DNA of 64,000 nucleotides, taken from NCBI GenBank assembly GCA_963811905.1, contig CAWETK010000024.1:124001-188000 (forward strand). Reading direction: 5' to 3'. A model generated the notes under the pieces. The model saw only the letters and a list, made by a program, of their open reading frames with translations, made no database searches and was not told where the DNA came from. Positions within the stretch are counted from its first letter, which is position 1, and each line of letters starts with the position of its first letter. Positions 43,947-52,759 of the stretch are shown here, piece after piece. The DNA is from DATFVA01 sp963811905. Its GTDB lineage: Bacteria; Bacteroidota; Ignavibacteria; Ignavibacteriales; Ignavibacteriaceae. The translations under genes and the position numbers were made by a program.

Positions 43947-45497
43947 TCACTTTGAACCGGTGATCCTGCGTATCATACTGAGGGCGTAAGCATTTGTCCG
44001 TTCGACGCGGAAAGCAAGTCTGTAGTGCCGAAGCGCCAGTCCGATATTCCCATCCTTATAATATGCATCGGCAAGTCCGATCAAAGGTTTGGCCTGGTCC
44101 GGGAACCGGCTGACAACGAATTTAAAATATTTTACAGCATCCGTGGATTTATTAATATTTAATAGATCATAACCGAATAGCAGGGTTTCATTTAATGATT
44201 TGTCGATTTCAGAAGCGGTATCGGCGGCGATAGTTTTATAAGCAGAAATAACGGAATCAATTCCGGATGATAGAAAATACTCCATCAGCCGGTCAGGTAA
44301 TTGCGCAAGCGGATGGATTATCTTTTTATCGAGAACGATTGAAGCAAGATCGAAAGCCGCGTTGCCGTTATTCCTGTCTCTTATATTTATCAGGTCGACG
44401 GCGGCCAGTTTTTCAGCGGGATAAATTATAAGCAGGGAAGTCCCATCGTAACCATCATGAGCAAAATATTTTCTTCCCGAGTTATCAGTGCCGAGAGTAA
44501 AACCGAGTCCGTAATTTATTCTTACGCCGTTTTTCAATTTAGCCGGCACCAGCATAGAGTCGAGATATTCCGGTTTGATCAGTTTTCCATCAAGCAGGCT
44601 GATCGAAAATTTAAGCAGGTCCTCTGCGGTTGAAAGCAAACCTCCCCCCGGGTATTTATTGCTAAGGTCGGCAAGAGGTGCATTCTCAAGCAGCCTGTAT
44701 TTATTCCGCATATACATACCTGCACGGCCGCTTATTATTTCCTGCTGATAGCCGGGTATTGTTGATTTCATACCTGCAGGTTCAAAAATATTTTTGCGGA
44801 GGTACTCTTCGAAAGAGAGTCCCGATACGTTTTCGATCACTGCTCCAAGCAGATTATATCCCAGTGTTGTATAGAAATATTTTGTCCCCGGCTTGTAAGC
44901 AAGCGTATCGTTCATAATTATTCCAACTGCATCCTTGATCGTGGAATAATGATGCTTATCGTCAAACTCACCGTGATAGTAATTACGGATACCAGCGGTG
45001 TGGTTAAGAAGCTGTCTTACGGTAAACTTCCATTTTTTTTTCGGAAAATACGGGATATAGGTTCTTGCGTCGGCATCGAGCTTTACTTTCCCCTGCTCCA
45101 CAAGCTGCATGACCGCTACTGCAGTGATGGATTTAGAAATTGAGGCAATTCGGAACCGGGTGCCGGCATCTACAGGGACATTGTTCTCGACATCCGCGAC
45201 TCCGCAGGCGTCCAGCCACAATATTTCGTTATTTTCGGCAACACCTGCAGCGATGCCGGGAATGAGATTATTCTTCTGAAATTCTTTCAGGTAAGTACTT
45301 AGATCATTGATGACATCCGTTTTAGAAACCCGGAGCCTGCCCTTGCCGTGCTCCTGAAGCTTCCCTTTAACTTTCTCTTGAACTTGAACTTTAACTTTCC
45401 CATTCTCTTTCCCTTGTGCATATATACCCCCAACACAGAAGCAGCACCAGACACTGACCAGAAGGAAAAAAATAATATAGTTCGTTTTTCTATGCAT
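43947..45497 (-). CDS. LACTB-like serine hydrolase (beta-lactamase fold) with TPR tail
   Basis: The 516-aa exported protein starts with a signal peptide (IIFFLLVSVWCCFCVGGIYA), then an odd Lys/Gly/Val/Gln-rich stretch (about residues 29-55) before the hydrolase domain. The catalytic SxxK is in RIASISKSI; the second motif reads YTTLGYNLLG where class C enzymes have YxN; the third region is 'YFAHDGYDGTSLL'. The last ~100 residues hold TPR-like repeats ('FPDQAKPLIGLADAYYKDGN'). Likely a periplasmic esterase or peptidase; not a drug-resistance beta-lactamase on this evidence. Confidence 0.85.
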   Translation of the reverse strand: MHRKTNYIIFFLLVSVWCCFCVGGIYAQGKENGKVKVQVQEKVKGKLQEHGKGRLRVSKTDVINDLSTYLKEFQKNNLIPGIAAGVAENNEILWLDACGVADVENNVPVDAGTRFRIASISKSITAVAVMQLVEQGKVKLDADARTYIPYFPKKKWKFTVRQLLNHTAGIRNYYHGEFDDKHHYSTIKDAVGIIMNDTLAYKPGTKYFYTTLGYNLLGAVIENVSGLSFEEYLRKNIFEPAGMKSTIPGYQQEIISGRAGMYMRNKYRLLENAPLADLSNKYPGGGLLSTAEDLLKFSISLLDGKLIKPEYLDSMLVPAKLKNGVRINYGLGFTLGTDNSGRKYFAHDGYDGTSLLIIYPAEKLAAVDLINIRDRNNGNAAFDLASIVLDKKIIHPLAQLPDRLMEYFLSSGIDSVISAYKTIAADTASEIDKSLNETLLFGYDLLNINKSTDAVKYFKFVVSRFPDQAKPLIGLADAYYKDGNIGLALRHYRLAFRVERTNAYALSMIRRITGSK

Positions 45498-46116
45498 AAA
45501 AAGAGTAAAAACCGGTTGGTAATATAGCCTTAAATTGTGAATTAAGGAATTAGGGAATCGGCGGATTAGCGGATTGAATTTTGAGAATCAGAGAGTGTAT
45601 TTTGTGAAAAGGCAGTCAGTTCATCGATCGATTTAAAATAAGCGCGTATATGTGAAGAATGAGGCATAAAGCTACGCTATGCTGTTCAGTAAATTAAAGA
45701 TTGAGGGAATTTTGAATTGACGAATTGAGCGAATTTACGGATTGAATTAGGAAGTTTTAGTTCACGTTCAGGGGTTCTTTAAGTTCAAGTTTTAGTAAGA
45801 GATAATTGTTGAAATACTCTACAACGTTGACAAAATGTCAGACTCCGTAGTTATACCGTATTAGTGCCGTAGTTATGCCGTATTAGTCCCGTATTTGAAC
45901 TCAAAATGAGACACTACGAAAATAGTCAAAAAATGCAATTTTCGCCTGTTGAAAAAACTAACAGTATGACAAAATGTCATAGCTCAAATTGATACAGTGG
46001 ATCTAACACAGTCAATTAATCGTTCAAGAACTTGATTGAAGTTACAACGTAATGAAGAGAGCATCAAAATTCAACCTGACTCAAATTTCAATGCTCAATT
46101 CAAAATAATTAGTTTG
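45498..46116. other. Long intergenic region with degenerate repeats and element copy B
   Basis: No coding frame is supported. 45535-45780 is made of degenerate GGATTGAATT/GAATTGACGAATT-like words. 45806-45994 is the dispersed element copy B. The remaining ~120 bp before clpP's 3' end has TTGAAATTTGA-like repeats. Confidence 0.6.
45806..45994. repeat. Dispersed intergenic element, copy B (inverted partner of 3234-3422)
   Basis: The palindromes TGACAAAATGTCA lie at 45828-45840 and 45967-45979. The reverse complement aligns with copy A over the full ~190 bp, best in the core and at the palindromes. Confidence 0.85.
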
Positions 46117-46767
46117 TTACTTTTTGGTTTCGAGGCCTATTCTTTTGTCGATAATATTATCGATAAGTTTATAGTCCTTTGCTTCCTGTGCTGAAAGGAA
46201 ATAATCTCTGTCGCAGTCTTTAGTAATCTGTTCAATAGATTTACCTGTATGCTCTGCCAGGATTTTATATAGAGTATCTCTTGTCTTCAACATTTCCTTT
46301 GCGTGGATCTCGATATCAGAAGTTTGTCCCTGTAGTCCGCCAACCCACGGCTGGTGGATCATGATCTTTGAATTAGGGAGGGAAGTTCTTTTCCCTGCGG
46401 CGCCGCCAGCGAGCAGAATTGCTCCCATGCTTGCAGCCATGCCTACGCAGATTGTAGCAACAGCAGGTTTTACATATTTCATTGTATCATAGATAGCGAG
46501 TCCCGCGGTAACGCTTCCGCCGGGGGAGTTTATATAAACATTTATATCCTTTTCAGAATCTTCAGCCTCAAGGAAGATGAGCTGAGCTATAATTAAACTT
46601 GCGATATGATCATCTATGGGAGTTCCTATGAAAATTATTCTTTCCCTTAAGAGGCGGGAAAAAATATCCATCCCGCGTTCACCGCGGCCTGTCTGTTCGA
46701 TAACATAAGGTACCAGCTGGTTATAGATCGTGCCCGGAAGAGGGCTGTTTTCAGGATGATTTATCAT
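46117..46767 (-). CDS. clpP: ATP-dependent Clp protease proteolytic subunit
   Basis: The 216-aa serine peptidase has the catalytic Ser in GMAASMGAILLAGG and His in 'SKIMIHQPWVGG', with 'VYINSPGGSVTAGLAIYDTM' upstream, all intact. It forms the barrel that degrades unfolded proteins with an AAA+ partner. Its ATG overlaps the tig stop (ATGA), so the two are coupled. No clpX follows downstream, unlike the common tig-clpP-clpX order. Confidence 0.96.
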   Translation of the reverse strand: MINHPENSPLPGTIYNQLVPYVIEQTGRGERGMDIFSRLLRERIIFIGTPIDDHIASLIIAQLIFLEAEDSEKDINVYINSPGGSVTAGLAIYDTMKYVKPAVATICVGMAASMGAILLAGGAAGKRTSLPNSKIMIHQPWVGGLQGQTSDIEIHAKEMLKTRDTLYKILAEHTGKSIEQITKDCDRDYFLSAQEAKDYKLIDNIIDKRIGLETKK

Positions 46768-48083
46768 TTAGTTTCCTCTGTTTTAGTATTTATTAATTTC
46801 GACGGATCCACTTTGTTAATCTTATTATTTTCTTTTAAGAATTCAAGTAACTTCTGATCCCTGAGTCTTTCAGCAAAATTAGAGGATTTATAATAATTAA
46901 GCAGTTTATCTTCAGGCAATCCTGTTTTCGCTGCATCCTTCTTTACAAGCTCCATCAAGTCTTCATCGGTCACTTCAATCTTTTCCTTCTTTTCTATCTC
47001 ACTCTTAATAAGGTACCATTTCACTTCGTTTTCTGCATAGCTTTTTAATCTTTTCGCTGAGTCTTCGCGGTCATATTTTCCGTACCCTTGTTTCTTTCTA
47101 TCCTGTTCTTCATGATCCATAAGGTCGTTAAGGAAACTGGTAACCATTGAAGACGGAGGAGTGAAATCATTAGCCTTAACGATTTCCTGGATCAGTTTAT
47201 CGCGGGTAATTTCATCTGTTCTCTGATCGTAATAGTGCTGCATATCGATCCTGATATTTTCCCTGAAATCCTTTTCATTAGTCACCTTATCCTTCGTGAT
47301 CTTTTTAAGGAATTCTTCATCCAGTTCAGGGAGTAAATATTTTTTAATATCCTTAATCTCCGCCTTGTAGAGAAATTCCTCCTTAACTGTTTCCTCCTCA
47401 TCCTTATTGTTCTTAACCACCCGTTCATCAGTAAAAGTAAACTCAAATGAATCGCCTCTCTTTTTACCTCGCGATTTCTCAACTATATCCTTCTGAACAT
47501 TCTCATTTGAAAGGTCGACATCAAACGTCTCAGGCTTACTTCCTTCATAAGGTTCGCCTTTATCATTAAGCCGCTGCAGGTTTAATTTTATGACATAATT
47601 ATTCTCTTCGCCTACAACTTCCTCTTCAACCTGGGTGGTATTTGCCTTACGGATGTGCTCAATCTCGTGTTCTATTTCCTCTTCTTTGACCTGGAAATCG
47701 GGTATATCCATACTGATATCCTTATATCCCTTCACATCAAGCTGAGGTACAATTTCATAATGAACTTTAAATTGGAAATCCTCGCCTGGATTAAATTTTA
47801 TATCGGAGAGCACAGGCTGACCAATAGGCTGTAGGTTTTTATCTTTAACAATTTTCCAGAAATTTGCATTTGCAACCTTTTCAGCGGCATCGAACTCAAG
47901 AGCATCACCGTACATTTTTTTAATTATTGATAATGGAACTTTACCTTTCCTGAAACCGGGTACCTGAAGCTTCTTAGTCTGTTTTTTGACCTCGGTGTCG
48001 ATATCGGGTTTAATCTCTTCATATGTCATAGTAACTTCTACTTCATTTTCCGAAGCTGAAATCTCATTAACTTTTACTTCCAA
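46764..48083 (-). CDS. tig: Trigger factor
   Basis: The 439-aa ribosome-associated chaperone contains the ribosome-docking signature GFRKGKVP near residue 44, a PPIase-like middle region and a long helical C-terminal arm rich in Lys and Glu. The start is TTG at 48083, supported by AGAGGA six bases upstream; no ATG lies near. It folds nascent chains at the exit tunnel. It is followed by clpP with a 4-bp overlap. Confidence 0.95.
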   Translation of the reverse strand: MEVKVNEISASENEVEVTMTYEEIKPDIDTEVKKQTKKLQVPGFRKGKVPLSIIKKMYGDALEFDAAEKVANANFWKIVKDKNLQPIGQPVLSDIKFNPGEDFQFKVHYEIVPQLDVKGYKDISMDIPDFQVKEEEIEHEIEHIRKANTTQVEEEVVGEENNYVIKLNLQRLNDKGEPYEGSKPETFDVDLSNENVQKDIVEKSRGKKRGDSFEFTFTDERVVKNNKDEEETVKEEFLYKAEIKDIKKYLLPELDEEFLKKITKDKVTNEKDFRENIRIDMQHYYDQRTDEITRDKLIQEIVKANDFTPPSSMVTSFLNDLMDHEEQDRKKQGYGKYDREDSAKRLKSYAENEVKWYLIKSEIEKKEKIEVTDEDLMELVKKDAAKTGLPEDKLLNYYKSSNFAERLRDQKLLEFLKENNKINKVDPSKLINTKTEETK

Positions 48084-48326
48084 TTTTATCCTCTGCCTGT
48101 TTTTATATTAAAAAAATTATTATTGTTTGAGGGACAGTCAGTCTCCGCGGCTGCAGTCCGGACTTATCTGCTTGTTTTTAAATTTTAAGACTGTAAAGAT
48201 AATAAAAAGTGTGGAAATTAAACATTTTCCGGCGCATACAGATGAAGCGTCATAAGACTGAGAAATAGTATCCGGCAGAAGAGGTCAGTCTGAGCCTTGA
48301 GTTAATTAAGCAGAATTTTTCTCAAA
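48084..48326. other. Upstream region of tig
   Basis: About 240 bp, mostly AT-rich. It presumably carries the minus-strand tig promoter. I could not place boxes with confidence. Confidence 0.4.
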
Positions 48327-48720
48327 TTATTGAACAATCCGTGTATGTATCGATGCTATCAATTCCGATGTTCCAGCTAAATATATATTATTGCTATATA
48401 GGGATTTAAAATAATTCTCCTCGTAAATAAGACCTGTTCCCGGAGCATAAAACTGAATGGAGGGGGCTCGGTGAGAGTCATCTCTGTATACATAACATGA
48501 GTATGTTTCCGTATTTGTTTCGAGCAATGAGTCGACAGCAAGCAAAGTAATCGGGTTCAGCCATGTACCGGCAGGAGAGGGATATGGATAGAACCTGGTA
48601 GTGAACTGGAAGTCGGTTTTATAATAGCCGATGCTGAAAGTTCCATTTACAACCCGCAAATTATAAAGGAAACTTCTATAATTGCTTAAAAATCTTATTA
48701 AAATGTAAGATATAGAATCC
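48327..48720 (-). pseudogene. Decayed gene fragment of an exported protein
   Basis: A 110-codon frame (TTG at 48659 to 48327) reads like the C-terminus of a secreted or lipoprotein domain: 'GYYKTDFQFTTRFYPYPSPA', 'CYVYRDDSHRAPSIQFYAPG' and TGLIYEENYF. The frame stays open upstream to about 48845 but the composition beyond about 48720 no longer looks coding, and no signal peptide or ribosome binding site is seen. I read it as the remnant of a longer gene. It could also be a short real gene with a missed start. Confidence 0.45.
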
Positions 48721-48807
48721 GAATTAGCAAATGGGCTATTAATTATGGAGGAATGGAATGTTTGGGGTTTTGGAGTAAGGGAGCGAATGATGGAGCACAG
48801 GATGCTT

Positions 48808-48830
48808 CCCCGGCTTCCGGGGTTTTCTTT
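48808..48830 (+). terminator. Terminator-like hairpin without an upstream gene
   Basis: CCCCGG / CCGGGG, 6-bp stem with loop CTT, followed by TTTTCTTT. Confidence 0.5.
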
Positions 48831-48890
48831 GAATTGAAGATCCTACAGCCGGATATACTGCGACCAGGAAGTTGTTGCAGATCAGTTAAA

Positions 48891-48915
48891 AGACCGATGA
48901 AGGTCTCCTTTTTTT
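48891..48915 (+). terminator. Second terminator-like hairpin
   Basis: AGACC / GGTCT, 5-bp stem with loop GATGAA, then CC and a T-run. Weak stem but strong T-tract. Confidence 0.5.
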
Positions 48916-49129
48916 AATCATATTTTTAAGAAATATACTTTGACTGCACACATAGATAATTTTCTTTTTTTTGAGTTACCTTTTATTATGACCCAACACT
49001 AAGATCAATTGGTAATGGGATACAGAAAGCGGTAAATCTCATTGTTCTTCAGATCGAGCGATTGTACTTTAATCTTCAATTATTTATATTACAATCATTA
49101 GTATGGGAATATGAGTAAATGGAGGGAAA

Positions 49130-50662
49130 ATGAGAACTATAATACATTTTATTTTTATTACGGTATCTGTTGTATTCTTATTCAGTACTTATTCACCAGC
49201 TCAATTTGTTGATAACTTCGAATATTATTTTCCAGACGAGCCGGTTGCCTGTCAAAAACCACAATACTGGACAACCTGGAGCTTTAATCCGTGCGATCCC
49301 GAAGATCCATTTGTATCAACTGATCATTCTTACTCGGGTTCTTATTCGCTTAAAATCGTTCAGAACAATAACCTGGTAAAGCTTTATGATGAACCATTGT
49401 TGGCCGGCATTGACCTTGTGGTTTATATACCTTCAGGTAAATCGGGATATTTTAATATACTAAGCCGATTTAGTCCTAACCCTGTACAATGGGGTCTGGA
49501 ATGTTACTTTGATGCCGGCGGAACAGGAAGGCTGATACACGGAACCACTGATAACTTCAGCTGGACACCAGATACATGGCACTACATTTCTATTTACCTG
49601 GAACTTCCGGGAAACGGTCAGGTTTATTTTTCTATGGACGGAAATTTAATCTCCACCTGGGACTGGACGCAGGGAGGAACAATAGACCCGACTGTTGAAG
49701 GAATTGACTTTTTCGGAGCGACAGCTAATGATGAAATGTATGTTGATGATTTTGACGTATGGGACGGATGCTTATCGTGTCTGCCCCCCAATCCGGCAGC
49801 CAACCTGACAGCTGAAGAAATTCTCAATCCTGACCCCGCAGTAAAACTCAATTGGGAAAATAACTCGTTTTTCGTTTATGAGTTTTATGTGGTCAGGAAA
49901 GACGGATACCCCAACGACCCGGGAGAATACCAGTATATCGGGGGTTCAGCAGGAGTTTATGAATTTATTGATTCACTCGTTATGCTCAACCAGCGTTACA
50001 GCTACGGAATAGTATCCTACGGACGTTATGGTTACGCTGATACCAGTAATTTTGTGACCATTCTTGTTCTGGCAACACCGGTAGAACTTACATCATTCAG
50101 GTGCACGATCAGTTCTAATAAAATCATCCTGTTGTGGTTGACAGCTACTGAAACCAATAATAGGGGATTTGAAGTTGAGAGGAAACTTGCAGGCGATACA
50201 TTACCACCTTACAATGAAAATGAAGGCTGGCAGAAGATAGGTTTTGTAGAAGGAAACGGTACAACAACTTCAGAGCATTCGTACACCTTCTCGGATACAG
50301 ATGTCTTGACGGGAAAATATCTGTACAGACTGAAGCAGATAGATCTTGACGGTCACCTTGAATACAGCAATGAGATTGAAGCGGAAATAACCGCCCCTGA
50401 TAAATATTTCCTTGAACAGAATTATCCTAATCCTTTTAATCCCGCAACATCAATAGGCTATTCATTGAAGAATGACGGGTTCGTCTCATTGAAGATTTAC
50501 AATATTCTTGGGCAGGAAGCCGCCGATCTGGTACATAAAAATCAGAAAGCCGGATATTATACTGTCAGCTTTAATGCTTCGGAACTTCCGTCGGGTGTCT
50601 ACATCTATACCCTAAGTGCATCCGGATATATGGCGGGCAGGAAGATGCTGCTGATCAGGTAA
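49130..50662 (+). CDS. Secreted protein with LamG-like and T9SS sorting domains
   Basis: The 510-aa protein has a signal peptide (IIHFIFITVSVVFLFSTYSPAQ), an N-terminal concanavalin/LamG-like beta-sandwich (about residues 25-215; 'WHYISIYLELPGNGQVYFSM', then 'DEMYVDDFDVWDG'), a fibronectin III-like region (about 220-310), another Ig-like part ('VELTSFRCTISSNKIILLWL') and a T9SS tail (FLEQNYPNPFNPATSIGYSL, ending GRKMLLIR). It is exported through type IX secretion to the cell surface or medium. GGAGG lies before the ATG. The ligand is unknown; carbohydrate binding is a guess from the fold. Confidence 0.88.
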   Translation: MRTIIHFIFITVSVVFLFSTYSPAQFVDNFEYYFPDEPVACQKPQYWTTWSFNPCDPEDPFVSTDHSYSGSYSLKIVQNNNLVKLYDEPLLAGIDLVVYIPSGKSGYFNILSRFSPNPVQWGLECYFDAGGTGRLIHGTTDNFSWTPDTWHYISIYLELPGNGQVYFSMDGNLISTWDWTQGGTIDPTVEGIDFFGATANDEMYVDDFDVWDGCLSCLPPNPAANLTAEEILNPDPAVKLNWENNSFFVYEFYVVRKDGYPNDPGEYQYIGGSAGVYEFIDSLVMLNQRYSYGIVSYGRYGYADTSNFVTILVLATPVELTSFRCTISSNKIILLWLTATETNNRGFEVERKLAGDTLPPYNENEGWQKIGFVEGNGTTTSEHSYTFSDTDVLTGKYLYRLKQIDLDGHLEYSNEIEAEITAPDKYFLEQNYPNPFNPATSIGYSLKNDGFVSLKIYNILGQEAADLVHKNQKAGYYTVSFNASELPSGVYIYTLSASGYMAGRKMLLIR

Positions 50663-50820
50663 AAGATTTTTGGCCGGTGAAACTGTGAAATCCACCTGCG
50701 ATAAATAGTAGGGGAATAATTCACTTAAACTACGTTGCTCGGTTTTTTAACTATTCGAAAAATCGTCCCGGGTGAATGGCCTCAGTTGGGTGAGTTGAGA
50801 ATGAGAATGCTTCCCTTTAG

Positions 50821-50902
50821 TGCGAGAACGGGGACTCGAACCCCGACACCTTGCGGTACTAGATCCTAAGTCTAGCGCGTCTGCCAATTCCGCCATTCTC
50901 GC
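50821..50902 (-). tRNA. tRNA-Leu (anticodon UAG)
   Basis: On the minus strand the acceptor GCGAGAA pairs with TTCTCGC, discriminator A. The anticodon arm CTAGA-CTTAGGA-TCTAG places TAG at 34-36. A variable arm (TACCGCAAGGTG) marks a class II tRNA; the T-arm is CGGGGTTCGAGTCCCCG. CCA is not encoded. Confidence 0.97.
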
Positions 50903-50983
50903 AGATGTTTTCAGAATGTTTTTCCAAAAAGAGAGATCAAAAATAAAGGTTTTGATATAGAAAACAAAGAGGGAGAGCGTAAC

Positions 50984-51065
50984 GGCGATTGGCTGTACAT
51001 GTGTGAGGAGCGAAGGCGATTCGCTTTACAAAAGGTAAGAAGCGAATCAGCGATTCGCTGTACAG
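50984..51065. repeat. Three copies of a GGCGATTCGCTGTACA-like word with a hairpin
   Basis: Copies at about 50984-50999, 51015-51030 and 51050-51065. The last overlaps an 8-bp stem AGCGAATC / GATTCGCT (51041-51048 with 51052-51059). They lie between the tRNA and the stop of the 118-codon gene. Confidence 0.6.
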
Positions 51066-51066
51066 G

Positions 51067-51423
51067 TTAAAACCTGATAGGCGGATCGGAGCCGGGGGGG
51101 CGATCTTCTTCTCTGCACTGTATCTGCCAGATTGTGTTCGTGAATTCTTTTAATGATTCAGGTACTATGCCGTTTTCATAGACTTTATAGGCTATCCCTG
51201 TTCTCCCGATGAATGACCAGAAAATGTCCAGGTTGTTCATACTTATATCAAACTGCAGGATCATCTCTTCCAGTTTTTCAAAAAGCTTAGTCCTGGTTTT
51301 ATCCGGAAGATTTCCTGCTGAAGTTATTTCCTTCTGGAGAACTGAAAATAAATTTAATATCTTTTCAAATTCTCTTTGGGTAAAGGAATAATTGTTTCGA
51401 AGTGAATTTTCCCCGCCGTTCAT
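51067..51423 (-). CDS. Small helical protein of unknown function
   Basis: The 118-aa product is helical over residues 15-100 ('REFEKILNLFSVLQKEITSA', 'LFEKLEEMILQFDISMNNLD') and ends in a Pro-rich tail (CREEDRPPGSDPPIRF). No signal peptide or known motif is seen. The ATG start has no clear ribosome binding site. Compositional signs of coding are fair. I do not recognise a family. Confidence 0.5.
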   Translation of the reverse strand: MNGGENSLRNNYSFTQREFEKILNLFSVLQKEITSAGNLPDKTRTKLFEKLEEMILQFDISMNNLDIFWSFIGRTGIAYKVYENGIVPESLKEFTNTIWQIQCREEDRPPGSDPPIRF

Positions 51424-52030
51424 ATTATTTCCCTAATAGAAATTATTCTCCCGCTGTTTCAGCAAACATAATTATTTTTTTTGATAAAAAAAGCGGAATA
51501 GAAAAAATATTTCCTGCTATCTTTGAAGGATTTATTTTAAATTAGCGAAAAGAAATTAATTCTTTCGGTGCAAAGTTCTGAAGAGTCATCAAAAGGAACC
51601 CATTTTAGGATAACTATCCTGACGATAAAAATTAATCAATCCCTCAGTCTGTTTTAATCTTCACGATCCGAAGGAATATTATAAAAATATCTCATTTCTA
51701 TTAAGATTAAATCTTAACTTTAAGGGTAAGATTCTGAAAAGCAGCCGGGATGACCTCAGGTTTAATGAAACTAAATTTTTTTACATGAATTTTTGATAAA
51801 TTTATTCCTGGCTAAAGTCAGATATGTTATGAGGAAATGGTAAAATCAACACCTGGTTAAAGATTTTATTGGTAAATGTTAAAAAAATGATAATTTTCTT
51901 AATTAAGACAGGGTAATAAAGCAGGTATGAAAATTGATAATATTAGCTCGAAATATTCTCTAATAAATAAAATTTGGATACTGCTATTTTCAAATTTCTT
52001 ATTCCAAACAATCAGCCGGTCGGGGAAAAA
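51424..52030. promoter_or_regulatory. Divergent control region with TTAAGATT-type palindromes
   Basis: This ~600-bp spacer separates the minus-strand small gene from the phosphatase-kinase pair. It contains a perfect 17-bp palindrome TTAAGATT-A-AATCTTAA (51701-51717), a further TAAGATT half site at 51727-51733, and TCTTAATTAAGA (51897-51908), which joins the same half sites in the other order. These may be operators; the regulator is unknown. No gene is supported here. Confidence 0.45.
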
Positions 52031-52759
52031 ATGAAATATACCCACGTATCTGTATCGAAGACCGGTCTTCGCCGGGTTGAAAATGAAGACTCATTCGGGG
52101 TATTTGAACTTGACAACGGATTGTTGACAGTTTTGTGCGATGGTCTGGGAGGCAACAAGGCAGGCGAGGTTGCATCCAGTCTGACGGTAGAAACTATTTA
52201 TAACTCTTTTATGAGATCGGATAAGCAGGATTATCTTGAAAGGATTAAAGATGCTATACTGGATGCCAACAGAATGATTATTCAGGAATCAAATTCTACT
52301 CCTGCATTTAAGGGTATGGCAACCACTGTTGAGGTTCTTTTCCTGAATTCCAATACGGCCTACTGGGGACATATTGGCGATTCCCGTATTTACAAATACA
52401 ACGATCAGAAAATCAGGCAGCTTACAAAAGACCATTCCCTGGTTCAGCGTCTTGTTGATGAAGGTTATCTTACTCTTAAAGAAGCTGAGAATCATCCTAA
52501 CAGGAATATTATAATGAAAGCCCTCGGCGATACAACTGATGTTGAAGCTGACCTTAGCAAACTTAAGCTTGCATCTAAGGAAAATACTAAATTCTTTATA
52601 TGCTCTGATGGTGTTAACTGCGTAGTTAACGATGAGGAGCTTGAGCAGATAATTGGCAATGAAGATGCAAATGATACTGCCGAAAAACTGTCCAAATTAA
52701 TAGAGGACAGGGGAGCCCCGGATAATTATTCATTCGTGTTAATAAGCCGGGATGTATAA
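52031..52759 (+). CDS. PP2C-family protein Ser/Thr phosphatase
   Basis: ATG 52031, after GGGG, starts the family N-terminus (MKYTHVSVSKTGLRRVENED); an earlier in-frame TTG at 51974 is not used (242 aa). Metal-binding aspartates are in NEDSF, VLCDGLGGNKAGEVAS, 'HIGDSRIYKYNDQKIRQLTK' followed by DHS, and ICSDGV, and 'DRGAPDNYSFVLI' ends the domain. It is the soluble cytoplasmic stand-alone form. The kinase gene begins directly after its stop, so the two likely form a phosphorylation switch. Confidence 0.92.
   Translation: MKYTHVSVSKTGLRRVENEDSFGVFELDNGLLTVLCDGLGGNKAGEVASSLTVETIYNSFMRSDKQDYLERIKDAILDANRMIIQESNSTPAFKGMATTVEVLFLNSNTAYWGHIGDSRIYKYNDQKIRQLTKDHSLVQRLVDEGYLTLKEAENHPNRNIIMKALGDTTDVEADLSKLKLASKENTKFFICSDGVNCVVNDEELEQIIGNEDANDTAEKLSKLIEDRGAPDNYSFVLISRDV

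Larger units (their letters stand above)
48721..49129. other. Non-coding region upstream of a T9SS protein gene
   Basis: It contains two terminator-like hairpins on the plus strand (48808-48826 and 48891-48915) although no plus-strand gene precedes them, then about 200 bp of AT-rich sequence leading to GGAGG before the ATG at 49130. Confidence 0.5.

Noticed and set aside
43947..45497. Antibiotic-resistance beta-lactamase
   Set aside because: The second motif is YTT, not YxN, the domain is LACTB-like and fused to TPR repeats; nothing supports drug hydrolysis.
51974..52030. TTG 51974 as the phosphatase start
   Set aside because: No ribosome binding site and the extra residues do not match the PP2C N-terminus; ATG 52031 fits both.
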